Positions 25,130 to 32,915 of a DNA stretch of 64,000 bases are shown here, piece after piece (positions within the stretch are counted from its first letter, which is position 1; every line of letters starts with the position of its first letter). Source of the DNA: Hellea sp039977295 (GTDB taxonomy: Bacteria > Pseudomonadota > Alphaproteobacteria > Caulobacterales > Maricaulaceae); the NCBI GenBank assembly GCA_039977295.1, contig JBDWDN010000010.1:124001-188000 (forward strand). Direction: 5' to 3'. Both the position numbers and the translations under genes were made by a program. Below the pieces are notes generated by a model that saw only the letters and a list, made by a program, of their open reading frames with translations, did no database searches and had not been told where the DNA came from.

Positions 25130-26197
25130 ATGAGCGAAATTACCGCTGTTAAAGATAAATATGCCACCCAAATAGAGAGCGCGAATGAGCTTCGCGCGCT
25201 AGATGATATTCGCGTGGCCGCTCTGGGGAAAAAAGGCGAAATTGGCAAGATGATGCAGGGCCTCGGCAAGATGTCGATTGACGAAAAGAAAGTCATGGGC
25301 CCTGCCTTAAACGGTTTAAAAAACGATATCGCCGCCATGGTCGAGACCAAAAAAACGCAGCTGGAAAATGCCGCTCTTGATGCAGCGCTCGCCAGTGAGA
25401 CAATGGACATGTCTCTCCCTGTTGGCTCCGCCGCTGGAACCTTGCACCCTGTTCAACAGGTTATGGAAGAAATGGCTGTTATCTTTTCCGATATGGGTTT
25501 CTCTGTCGCCGAAGGACCAGATATCGAAGATGACTTTCATAACTTCACGGCGCTAAACTTCCCGCCGGGCCATCCTGCGCGCGACATGCATGATACATTC
25601 TTCATGACAGCCCCCGAAGGTGAGGAAAAGAAAGTTCTCCGAACACATACGTCACCTGTTCAAATCCGCACGATGATCAATGAAAAACCGCCCATTCGCA
25701 TCATCGCGCCGGGCCGGACTTACCGCTGTGACAGTGATCAAACACATACGCCGATGTTCCATCAGGTCGAAGGCTTGGTTATCGATAAGGGCATCCATAT
25801 GGGCCACCTGAAGGGCGTTCTCATGGACTTTGTAAGCGCGTTTTTTGAAACAGATGTTGATGTTCAGTTTAGGCCGCATCACTTCCCCTTCACAGAACCG
25901 TCTGCTGAAATGGATGTGCGCTATGAACGCGACGGCGCGGCCATAAAAATTGGTCAAGGCGAAAAATGGATGGAAATCCTAGGCTGCGGCATGGTGCACC
26001 CCAATGTGCTACGCGCCTGCAGCGTTGATCCTGAAGAGTATCAAGGCTTCGCTTTCGGTATGGGCGTGGACCGCCTCGCCATGCTAAAATACGGCATGCC
26101 TGATCTGCGCGATATGTTCGCGGGCGATTCCAGATGGCTTTCCCATTACGGCTTTAATCCGCTTCTTCAAGCTAACCTAGCAACGGGGTTATCGTAA
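25130..26197 (+). CDS. pheS: Phenylalanyl-tRNA synthetase alpha subunit
   Basis: 355-residue class II aminoacyl-tRNA synthetase catalytic subunit; works as an alpha2-beta2 tetramer with PheT. The N-terminal coiled coil (about 1-85) is followed by motif 1, motif 2 (RIIAPGRTYRCDSDQTHTPM and FHQVEGLVID) and motif 3 (FGMGVDRLAMLKYGMPDLRD). The stop codon overlaps the start of an unknown gene (TAATG) that separates it from pheT, an unusual arrangement. Confidence 0.97.
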   Translation: MSEITAVKDKYATQIESANELRALDDIRVAALGKKGEIGKMMQGLGKMSIDEKKVMGPALNGLKNDIAAMVETKKTQLENAALDAALASETMDMSLPVGSAAGTLHPVQQVMEEMAVIFSDMGFSVAEGPDIEDDFHNFTALNFPPGHPARDMHDTFFMTAPEGEEKKVLRTHTSPVQIRTMINEKPPIRIIAPGRTYRCDSDQTHTPMFHQVEGLVIDKGIHMGHLKGVLMDFVSAFFETDVDVQFRPHHFPFTEPSAEMDVRYERDGAAIKIGQGEKWMEILGCGMVHPNVLRACSVDPEEYQGFAFGMGVDRLAMLKYGMPDLRDMFAGDSRWLSHYGFNPLLQANLATGLS

Positions 26198-26880
26198 TGG
26201 CTGTTCCTCCAGGGTCCACCGACGACAATCAGCTTTCATCGCCGTCTAAGTCTTTACTGAAACGCATCGACATTGGTTTGATGACGGGTCTCTGCGCGCT
26301 CACATTATCCTTAGTCGGCGTTGTGACATCGCGCGCGTCATTTAAGATGAATCAAGAGACGCAAAAAGCGCGTGTTCTGCCGATTATTGATGTAGACCTT
26401 GGCTATGAAAATATCGGCGACCGCAGTAATTCTATCTTTGTTGTGCGTCTCAATAATGTGGGTGCAGGTATTGCCCATATTCAGCGAGTGACGCCACTAA
26501 AGAACGGAGAGCCCATCACGGATATCCAAGATTTTGACGACGCTATCATGAATCGCCGTATGCGCAATAATGTGGGGTATCCCTCTGTCTCGCCGGCGGC
26601 GGGCTATCTGGCCGCCGGAAAAAGCATAGAAGCTCGGCGCTACCGCATGGGAGCAGCTGGCTCAGAACTCGGCGCTTACCTGCGCGGTGCATATGGGGCG
26701 CCCTTAGACGGCCTCGATTTAGACGTTTGCTATTGCTCCGTTTTCAATGATTGCTGGACCGTAAAATACCTAGATAAAAAGCTCCCGAAGGAGGTTGAAA
26801 CATGCGGCATAGCAGACGCGCCGATTGACGCCTTTCAAACATATATTGACCAAACAGCCGCTAAACGGCTGGAGAACTAA
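26197..26880 (+). CDS. Unknown membrane-anchored protein between pheS and pheT
   Basis: 227 residues with no recognised family. A hydrophilic N-terminus of about 26 residues is followed by one hydrophobic segment (IGLMTGLCALTLSLVGVVTS, about 26-46). The rest is soluble and probably periplasmic, with a possible beta-rich domain (ARVLPIIDVDLGYENIG, SIFVVRLNNVGAGIAHI). Cysteines cluster near residues 175-205 (DVCYCSVFNDCW and later C). Its start overlaps the pheS stop, and pheT begins 5 bp after its stop, so it is firmly inside the pheST transcription unit. Codon use looks like that of the neighbours. Confidence 0.8.
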   Translation: MAVPPGSTDDNQLSSPSKSLLKRIDIGLMTGLCALTLSLVGVVTSRASFKMNQETQKARVLPIIDVDLGYENIGDRSNSIFVVRLNNVGAGIAHIQRVTPLKNGEPITDIQDFDDAIMNRRMRNNVGYPSVSPAAGYLAAGKSIEARRYRMGAAGSELGAYLRGAYGAPLDGLDLDVCYCSVFNDCWTVKYLDKKLPKEVETCGIADAPIDAFQTYIDQTAAKRLEN

Positions 26881-26884
26881 CGCT

Positions 26885-29272
26885 ATGAAATTCACATTAA
26901 GTTGGCTGAAGCAGCACCTCGAAACAGAGGCTACAATAGACGAAATCGTCGAGGCGATGACCCTTGCAGGCCTCGAGGTCGAAGAGGTTGAAAACCCTGC
27001 TGAAAAGCTCGCGGCGTTTTCCGTTGCCAAAGTATTGACCGCCGTAAAACATCCCGACGCCGATAAGCTGCGCGTCTGCACCGTCGAAACGCGCGACGGC
27101 GTGAAAACCATCGTTTGCGGCGCGCCCAATGCGCGAGCCGATATGACGGTCGCCTATGCGCCCATGGGCGCTTATATTCCCGGCGCAGATTTTAGCTTGG
27201 ATAAGAAACCCCGTAAAATTCGCGGCGTTGAATCCTCGGGCATGATGTGTTCAGGCAGCGAACTTGACCTTGGAGAGGACTCTGACGGGATCATGGATTT
27301 GGATAGCAGCTTAGAAATGGGCATACCTCTTGTTGACGCGCTTGACTTAAATGATCCGGTCATCGATTTCGAAGTCACGCCCAACCGTCCCGATTGGCTC
27401 GGCGTCGATAGCATCGCGCGTGACCTCGCGGCTGTCGGTTTAGGGACATTAATTACAAAACCCGTTACGCCCGTAAAAGGCAGCTTTCCCTGCCCCGTAT
27501 CGATAGGGACAAAAGCGCCAGAGGAGTGCCCCACATTTGTGGGCCGCGTTGTTAAAGGCGTGAAAAACGGCCCGTCCCCGCAATGGCTACAAGATCAATT
27601 GAAAGCCATTGGCCTGCGTCCCATTTCTGCGCTCGTCGATATTACAAATTTCATCACCTATGACCGCGCGCGGCCATTGCATTTCTATGATGTCGCCAAA
27701 CTTAAGGGCGGCATTACCGTGCGCATGGGCAAGGACGAAACGTTTAACGCTCTTGATGACAAGTCTTACACCGCATCTTCGGATGACGTTGCGATTTGCG
27801 ATGATAGCGGCATTTTGGGGCTTGGCGGCATTGTCGGCGGCACGACAACGGGCTGTGATGAAGACACCACAGATATCCTGATTGAATGTGCCTATTTTGA
27901 TCCGCTTACCATTCGCCGCACAGCAAAACGTCTCGGCGTGAATAGTGACGCCAAATATCGCTTTGAGCGCGGCGTGGATACAGGTTTCTTGCTCGGCGGC
28001 ATGGACCTTGTCACGCAAATGGTTCTTGATATTTGCGGCGGCCAGGCTAGTGAAGTCATTATCGCTGGCGAAATCCCAGCGCCCCCTTCCTCCATTGAAT
28101 TTGACGCTATGCAGGTCACGAAACTCACCAGCCTAAAACTCGGTGATGATGAAATGAGCCATATCTTGGAAGCGCTCGGCTTTTCCGTAGAGCACGGCCC
28201 GCTTTGGACTGTTGGCGTGCCGACATGGCGGCGCGACGCAGCAGAAGGCGCTGACCTTGTAGAAGAAATTGCGCGAGTTCACGGCTATCATAACCTTGAA
28301 GCGGTAAGCTTACCGCCTTTGGCCGGACGCCGCGAGCCGACGGCTACGATTACGCAGAACCGCACACGCCTTGCGCGCCGCGCCTTAGCCGCGCGCGGAT
28401 TATCCGAAGCCATCACATGGTCATTCGTCTTGCAAGATCACGCCGCATTATTTGGCGGCGGCGATGATAAAATGCTGCTCGACAACCCGATCTCATCTGA
28501 TCTTGATTGCATGCGTCCCAGCGCGCTTATTCACCTGCTCCTCGCGGGACAGCGCAATGCCGATAAGGGCTATCCCCGCGCCGCGCAATTTGAGCTTGGC
28601 CCTGTTTATCGCGGCACAGATATAGGCGATCAAGCCTTAACCCTCGCCGGAATTCGCCGCACAGAAACAGAGCGCCATTGGGCTGGTGAAATCCCCGTCG
28701 ACGCCCTAAGCGCAAAGGCCGACGCCTTAGCAGCCTTAGAAGCTATGGGCGCGAATGTCGCTAATCTGCAAATGTCGAAAGCGGCTGGCGATTACTGGCA
28801 CCCCGGCCGTTCAGGAAGATTGCAAATGGGGCCCAAAAATATCCTCGCTGATTTCGGTGAATTACATCCGCGCGTCTTAAAGGCTCTTGGCATTGAGGGC
28901 CGCGTTGTCGCCTTCGAAGTCTGGCCGGAAAACATCCCTGCGCCGCGCAAGAAAAATGCGAGCAAAGCCAAATCTGCTCTTACGCTCTCAGACTTCATGC
29001 CTGTCCACCGCGATTTCGCCTTTATTGTGGCTGATGATGTCCAAGCGGGCGCTATCCTGAAAGCGGCAAAAGGCGCGGATAAGCAGCTTATATCTGACGC
29101 CTCGCTCTTTGACATTTACCAAGGCAAAGGCGTCGAAGAGGGCCACAAATCCCTCGCCATTGATGTCACGCTCTCGCCCAAAGACGCGACGCTTACGGAT
29201 AAAGATATTGAGGCTGTTAGCGACAAGATTATTGCTAGCGTGATGAAGGCGGGCGGGCGTTTAAGGGGCTAA
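26885..29272 (+). CDS. pheT: Phenylalanyl-tRNA synthetase beta subunit
   Basis: 795 residues from the ATG at 26885 (MKFTLSWLKQHLETEATIDE), the standard PheT start; the upstream open frame inside the previous gene is ignored. It has a tRNA-binding EMAP-like domain (about 40-150), B3/B4 editing domain, B5 and the catalytic-like core. The C-terminal ferredoxin-fold anticodon-binding domain ends in SVMKAGGRLRG. Works with PheS. Confidence 0.97.
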   Translation: MKFTLSWLKQHLETEATIDEIVEAMTLAGLEVEEVENPAEKLAAFSVAKVLTAVKHPDADKLRVCTVETRDGVKTIVCGAPNARADMTVAYAPMGAYIPGADFSLDKKPRKIRGVESSGMMCSGSELDLGEDSDGIMDLDSSLEMGIPLVDALDLNDPVIDFEVTPNRPDWLGVDSIARDLAAVGLGTLITKPVTPVKGSFPCPVSIGTKAPEECPTFVGRVVKGVKNGPSPQWLQDQLKAIGLRPISALVDITNFITYDRARPLHFYDVAKLKGGITVRMGKDETFNALDDKSYTASSDDVAICDDSGILGLGGIVGGTTTGCDEDTTDILIECAYFDPLTIRRTAKRLGVNSDAKYRFERGVDTGFLLGGMDLVTQMVLDICGGQASEVIIAGEIPAPPSSIEFDAMQVTKLTSLKLGDDEMSHILEALGFSVEHGPLWTVGVPTWRRDAAEGADLVEEIARVHGYHNLEAVSLPPLAGRREPTATITQNRTRLARRALAARGLSEAITWSFVLQDHAALFGGGDDKMLLDNPISSDLDCMRPSALIHLLLAGQRNADKGYPRAAQFELGPVYRGTDIGDQALTLAGIRRTETERHWAGEIPVDALSAKADALAALEAMGANVANLQMSKAAGDYWHPGRSGRLQMGPKNILADFGELHPRVLKALGIEGRVVAFEVWPENIPAPRKKNASKAKSALTLSDFMPVHRDFAFIVADDVQAGAILKAAKGADKQLISDASLFDIYQGKGVEEGHKSLAIDVTLSPKDATLTDKDIEAVSDKIIASVMKAGGRLRG

Positions 29273-29284
29273 GGCACCTTTTTC

Positions 29285-29433
29285 TTGTCATCTCGCACAA
29301 GTTTGTAGTTTGGCTTGCCAAATAACAAACGCCGATGGAGGATCTAACCTCAAGCGCCGTTCCCTGCAGTTTGATCCCCCATCTTCGGCAAGGTGTTTGG
29401 AAGACAAACACCAAACCTCGTGCGGGATGACAA
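29285..29433. repeat. Long palindromic intergenic repeat, copy C
   Basis: Arms starting TTGTCATCTCGCAC and ending GTGCGGGATGACAA, with a second nested inverted pair (CAAACGCCGATGGAGGATC and GATCCCCCATCTTCGGCAAG region). It is the longest and most divergent member of the repeat family, beginning 12 bp after the pheT stop, where it may serve as a 3' hairpin. Confidence 0.7.
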
Positions 29434-29510
29434 GGAAAGTAAACGCCGAGACGAACTACCCTGCAAATTTGCCGCGTTACATTTCTCAATAGCCGCCTTA
29501 CATCTAAGGC

Positions 29511-31187
29511 ATGAATATTCTCATTATAGGCGGCTACGGCACCTTTGGTTACGGCATTGCCGATCTACTCTCTGATGAGCCGCAGCTTTCTATAACCATA
29601 GCGGGGCGAAATTTTGAGAAAGCCAAAGCCGCCTGTAACTCCCTCTCAGGTAAAGCTTCGTTTAAGCCCCTTCAGCTTGATCGCAATGGCGACCTTGCGG
29701 CTCAAATTATCACGGTTCCTAACATCATCATTGATGCTTCTGGCCCCTTTCAAAATTACGGAGATGGCAAGCGAGATAACGTTATTAATTATGCGCTGTC
29801 CCATGACTGTCATTATCTCGATATTTGTGATGATCTTGACTTTGTTGCTCATATTCGCGGCTTTGATAAGCGGGCAAAAGAAAAAGGCATCTGTTTACTC
29901 TCCGGCCTCTCCACCTATCCCGTCCTCACCGCTGCTGTAGCGCGCGAGCTTGGCAAGGAGATGAACGGCATTACCGATATTCGCGCAGGCATCGCGCCCT
30001 CGCCCAAAGCGGTTATGGGGCGCAATGTTATTGCGGCGGTCGCGGCCTATGCTGGGAAGAAACAGGTCGGTGTTCTGCGCGGCGGAGACGCTGCCCATGT
30101 CCACGGCCTTACGGAAACACAGCGCGAAACCATTTGCGTGCCTGGGCAAAAACCTCTGCCAAATATTTTATTTTCAGTCGTAGAAGGCCCTGACCCACAG
30201 GAACTCCCTCATCATTTTGACGGCCTGAAAAACATTTGGATGAGCGCAGGGCCAAGGCCGGAATTTTTGCACCGTAGCCTTATAGCTTTGGCTTGGTTGG
30301 TAAGGTTGAAACTCCTACCCAGTATCGCCTGGCTGACGGGTGTTTTTCACAAAACACAAAGCCTTATAACGCTGGGCGAGCATCGCGGCGGTATGTTTGT
30401 TCGCGCGTCAAATGACGCGCAAAGCCGGTCCTGGCATATGATTGCGCAAGGAGATGACGGACCGCGTATTCCGGCCATCCCCAGCGCCGTCATGGCGCGC
30501 AAATGGCTGCGCGGCGAGACCGTTCCGCCCGGCGCGCGAACAGCTATCACTGACATCACCCTTGCAGATTTTGAGACTGAATTTTCGAAATTAAAAATTA
30601 CCCATGGTATACATGATGACACGCCCCAAGATCGCAATCTCTATGAAGAGATCCTCGGCAAGGCTTATAATGACATGTCAGCGCCGCTTCAAAACTTGCA
30701 CCGTATTGGCAAGGGAAAGACATTTGAGGGACGCTGCAAAGTTACGCGCGGGAGAAACCCGCTATCTCATCTCATCGCAACTATTTTGCGTTTCCCCAAG
30801 GCCTCACCTGATATCCCTGTGAAAGTCGTTTTGACAAAAGACGGTGATAAAGAAATTTGGGAACGGTTTTTTGGCGGGAAACGCATGTTAAGCACGCAAG
30901 AGGTAGGACGCGGCAAACAAGGCCGCCTTGTCATTGAGCGGTTTGGGCCCATCGCTGTTCATTTGGCGATATTAGTTAAAGACGGGCAGCAAATCCTCGA
31001 GACCACAGGATGGTCAGTCTTTGGAATTCCTTTACCCAAAGCGCTCGTCCCGGGCGGAGAGGTTTTTGAACATGATGCGGATGGGCGCTTCAACTTTCAC
31101 GTCGATATGATTGCGCCTATTTTTGGACGGCTCGTGAAATATGAAGGCTGGCTAATTGAAACCGAGTCAGGCCCTAAAGCGGAATAA
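29511..31187 (+). CDS. Saccharopine-dehydrogenase-like NADP-binding protein with DUF4166 domain
   Basis: 558 residues. The N-terminal Rossmann fold begins NILIIGGYGTFGYGIADLLS (GxGxxG-like), continues with AGRNFEKAK and IDASGPFQNYG, and resembles the NADP-binding domain of saccharopine dehydrogenases. The C-terminal ~200 residues (from about 375: MSAPLQNLHRIGKGKTFEGR) match the DUF4166 pattern. No catalytic role is established. Its last 14 bp overlap the convergent EipA-like gene. Confidence 0.75.
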   Translation: MNILIIGGYGTFGYGIADLLSDEPQLSITIAGRNFEKAKAACNSLSGKASFKPLQLDRNGDLAAQIITVPNIIIDASGPFQNYGDGKRDNVINYALSHDCHYLDICDDLDFVAHIRGFDKRAKEKGICLLSGLSTYPVLTAAVARELGKEMNGITDIRAGIAPSPKAVMGRNVIAAVAAYAGKKQVGVLRGGDAAHVHGLTETQRETICVPGQKPLPNILFSVVEGPDPQELPHHFDGLKNIWMSAGPRPEFLHRSLIALAWLVRLKLLPSIAWLTGVFHKTQSLITLGEHRGGMFVRASNDAQSRSWHMIAQGDDGPRIPAIPSAVMARKWLRGETVPPGARTAITDITLADFETEFSKLKITHGIHDDTPQDRNLYEEILGKAYNDMSAPLQNLHRIGKGKTFEGRCKVTRGRNPLSHLIATILRFPKASPDIPVKVVLTKDGDKEIWERFFGGKRMLSTQEVGRGKQGRLVIERFGPIAVHLAILVKDGQQILETTGWSVFGIPLPKALVPGGEVFEHDADGRFNFHVDMIAPIFGRLVKYEGWLIETESGPKAE

Positions 31188-31833
31188 GCGAGCGTTTACG
31201 CGTATAGCTGATGTAATTTACATTGGCCCCCAATCGCACACCAACGCCAGAGCGCACAGGCGCGAGGGTAATCCCATTTGCGCGTTGATAATTTACGGCC
31301 ATGCCGGCGACCAAATAAGCCGAGCCATCCGCGCCTGGGAAGCGCTGATAGATATAGTCAGGATTGTCGAGGCCGTAAACGAGCGTGAAGACTTTGGAGA
31401 CATCTGCGCCGCCGTCAAATCCAACCGACGGGCCTTGCCAATAAACTTTTTTCGTCGTGCCATTTTTCATCCATAATGTGCCTTGGCCGTAGCGCGCGCC
31501 AATGATGGCCGCGCCGCTACCTTCTTGACCTGTGATGTAACCAACCGGGCGGCCGCGATCTTTAAACAGACGCTCAATCGCCGTTGCGGCAGATTCGGAT
31601 GTTACGCCGAGGTGAGTCGAAATCGCGTAAACAAGTTCGCTCTCATTATAGGATTTAGCGGAAGACTGACTTGAATTCTGCGCGTTGCGAATATCGCTGT
31701 TGCTGTTTGGATTATTAGCGGGCGTAGCGCAGCCCGCCAGCGCAACGACGCTAGCACACATCAATGCGGCGCCAAGGTTGAAGCGTGGGCGGCGATTAGT
31801 CTTTAACGAGTCTTGTGAATAATTTTTGAGCAT
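31174..31833 (-). CDS. EipA-like (DUF1134) envelope lipoprotein
   Basis: 219 residues. A positively charged N-terminus and hydrophobic segment end in the lipobox VALAGC (Cys35). The mature part has a disordered Asn/Ser-rich linker, then the DUF1134 core (IERLFKDRGRPVGYITGQEG, KVYWQGPSVGFDGGADVSKV, FTLVYGL). Brucella EipA is a periplasmic beta-barrel protein of this family needed for envelope integrity; a lipobox here suggests membrane attachment. The gene overlaps the neighbouring convergent gene by 14 bp. Confidence 0.8.
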   Translation of the reverse strand: MLKNYSQDSLKTNRRPRFNLGAALMCASVVALAGCATPANNPNSNSDIRNAQNSSQSSAKSYNESELVYAISTHLGVTSESAATAIERLFKDRGRPVGYITGQEGSGAAIIGARYGQGTLWMKNGTTKKVYWQGPSVGFDGGADVSKVFTLVYGLDNPDYIYQRFPGADGSAYLVAGMAVNYQRANGITLAPVRSGVGVRLGANVNYISYTRKRSLIPL

Positions 31834-31910
31834 GGTTCATCCTTTGGCATATATCCCAGCGCCTCTAAGATGATGAGTTAGGGTTAATAAAAGACGAAAA
31901 TAATGAAATA

Positions 31911-32462
31911 TTAACTGTGTTTTCCGTTGCGTAGCCACGCAATAATGCCGCCAATGCCCATGATAAGAGACACAATGATAGCGGGAATAAAAATCGCAAA
32001 TTTTAGCGCCGTCATAAAGCCCGCAATCGTCCCAAGCGCTATTGACCCCGTTGTCATCGTCAGCGCGATAAAACTATCTTCAGCAAAATCGATAAGTAAA
32101 AATCCAATAGGCAAGATAAATAGCAAATTCCATTTGAGGCTTTTGGGTTTCATGTGACGCATGCCAAAAGCTATCAAGGCCTCAAAAACCAAAGCCTGTA
32201 AAATCATATAAGGCACGTCAAAAATCAGCGCGAGGAACTTCGTTTTCCGTCCCGCCGCGTCAAGTTTCCCGAGGCGCTCAACAGCCTCTGCGCCCGTATA
32301 GAAACCTGTCTCTTGTAATGAGGCATGGCCTGCAATCCGCGTTAAATCTCCGAAAAATCCGGGGCCCACATACCATAGTGTATAAGCAAAAAACACGGCA
32401 ATCAGGGCCAGCATGCGGCGTCCCTGAAAACGGTGAAATGGGGATGAAGCTTGATCTTGCAT
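31911..32462 (-). CDS. Small integral membrane protein, unknown
   Basis: 183 residues with four predicted membrane helices (about 17-38, 78-100, 110-135 and 150-178, for example MLALIAVFFAYTLWYVGPGF). There is a soluble loop at 40-75 and a short basic C-terminus. No family was recognised. Its start lies 24 bp downstream (on the minus strand) of the candidate small RNA terminator. Confidence 0.7.
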   Translation of the reverse strand: MQDQASSPFHRFQGRRMLALIAVFFAYTLWYVGPGFFGDLTRIAGHASLQETGFYTGAEAVERLGKLDAAGRKTKFLALIFDVPYMILQALVFEALIAFGMRHMKPKSLKWNLLFILPIGFLLIDFAEDSFIALTMTTGSIALGTIAGFMTALKFAIFIPAIIVSLIMGIGGIIAWLRNGKHS

Positions 32463-32491
32463 TCTGAAACTATATCAGGGTTTTACAAAAA

Positions 32492-32518
32492 GGCCACTGC
32501 CGGGCGCTGGCAGTGACC
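32492..32518 (-). terminator. Rho-independent terminator of the candidate small RNA
   Basis: On the minus strand GGTCACTGCC, seven-base loop, GGCAGTGGCC followed by a T5 run at 32487-32491. It lies 24 bp upstream of a membrane-protein gene read on the same strand and downstream of no CDS, so it must belong to a non-coding transcript or a leader. Confidence 0.8.
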
Positions 32519-32552
32519 GATAAGATGCGCCTTAAGGGGGAGGAGCGCATTT

Positions 32553-32819
32553 AGGGTCTGTCCTCAGTTTAGGAATTTATTAAGATATGGGTCAAATTTA
32601 TACAGGTCTAGGAAAGAAAGTGAAGCTTTGCGTCGGCAAGGCAAGCTTTCTTGACGACGAGATGGATAAATTTGGCCATACCCCGAAGGGGCGGGACGAT
32701 TTTGCCCCCCGCTCGCGTCGAAAATGCTCGAAATTACTAGCAGTTCCTTGCGCTTTTCTCCTAATCAAGGGGCAAAAGCTTCTCCGTCTTAACAATTTCC
32801 TAAACTGAGGACAGACCCT
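32553..32819. mobile_element. MITE-like element with ~33-bp terminal inverted repeats
   Basis: Left end AGGGTCTGTCCTCAGTTTAG (32553 onward) and right end its reverse complement (to 32819); the inverted ends match over about 33 bp with a few mismatches near the inner side. The total length is 267 bp with no transposase. Open frames on both strands inside are low-quality and match nothing recognised. No clear target-site duplication is visible (flanks TTT and GAA). It probably derives from a DDE-type insertion sequence and was moved in trans. Confidence 0.8.
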
Positions 32820-32849
32820 GAACCGCTTCGGGGGAGAAGCGGAAGGTTG

Positions 32850-32878
32850 ATATAACGCCGCGCGCCTCTATAAGTAAA
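32850..32878 (-). promoter_or_regulatory. Promoter for the candidate small RNA
   Basis: On the minus strand: -35 TTTACT (32878-32873), 17-base spacer, -10 TTATAT (32855-32850); predicted start about 32843. The -35 abuts the OxyR-like operator. Confidence 0.5.
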
Positions 32879-32915
32879 ATCGATTGTTTCTATACTGCTC
32901 ATAGGCCTAACCAAT
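32879..32915. promoter_or_regulatory. OxyR-binding motif overlapping the oxyR start
   Basis: ATCG-N7-CTAT-N7-ATAG-N7-CAAT, 14 of 16 matches to the OxyR consensus ATAG-N7-CTAT-N7-ATAG-N7-CTAT with exact 11-bp periodicity; an extra CTAT lies one period further out at 32868. It covers the first bases of the oxyR ATG and a -10-like TATACT, so OxyR bound here could repress itself and activate the divergent small RNA promoter. Confidence 0.65.

Larger units (their letters stand above)
32487..32843 (-). ncRNA. Candidate OxyS-like small RNA divergent from oxyR, interrupted by a MITE
   Basis: Read on the minus strand, a promoter (32850-32878) is followed by hairpin 1 (CCGCTTC-TCCCCC-GAAGCGG, 32823-32842), then the 267-bp MITE-like insert. 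Next come hairpin 2 (ATGCGC ... GCGCAT with TCCTCCCCC in the loop, 32525-32550) and an intrinsic terminator (GGTCACTGCC, loop, GGCAGTGGCC, TTTTT; 32487-32518). Without the insert the transcript would be about 90 nt. C-rich loops able to pair with Shine-Dalgarno sequences are typical of many alphaproteobacterial small RNAs. A site matching the OxyR operator lies directly upstream of its -35, as for E. coli oxyS. Expression and function are inferred. Confidence 0.5.

Noticed and set aside
25077..25130. Possible Phe-rich leader peptide for pheS attenuation.
   Set aside because: No frame with a run of Phe codons and no terminator hairpin occurs before pheS.
29283..29510. The 238-bp gap after pheT examined for a small gene.
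   Set aside because: It is mostly the repeat copy C; frames of about 60 codons there run through the repeat and have no ribosome site.
32587..32808. Open frames on both strands inside the MITE-like element (73 and 65 codons).
   Set aside because: They span only the element, lack ribosome sites and family resemblance, and the element is too short for a transposase.
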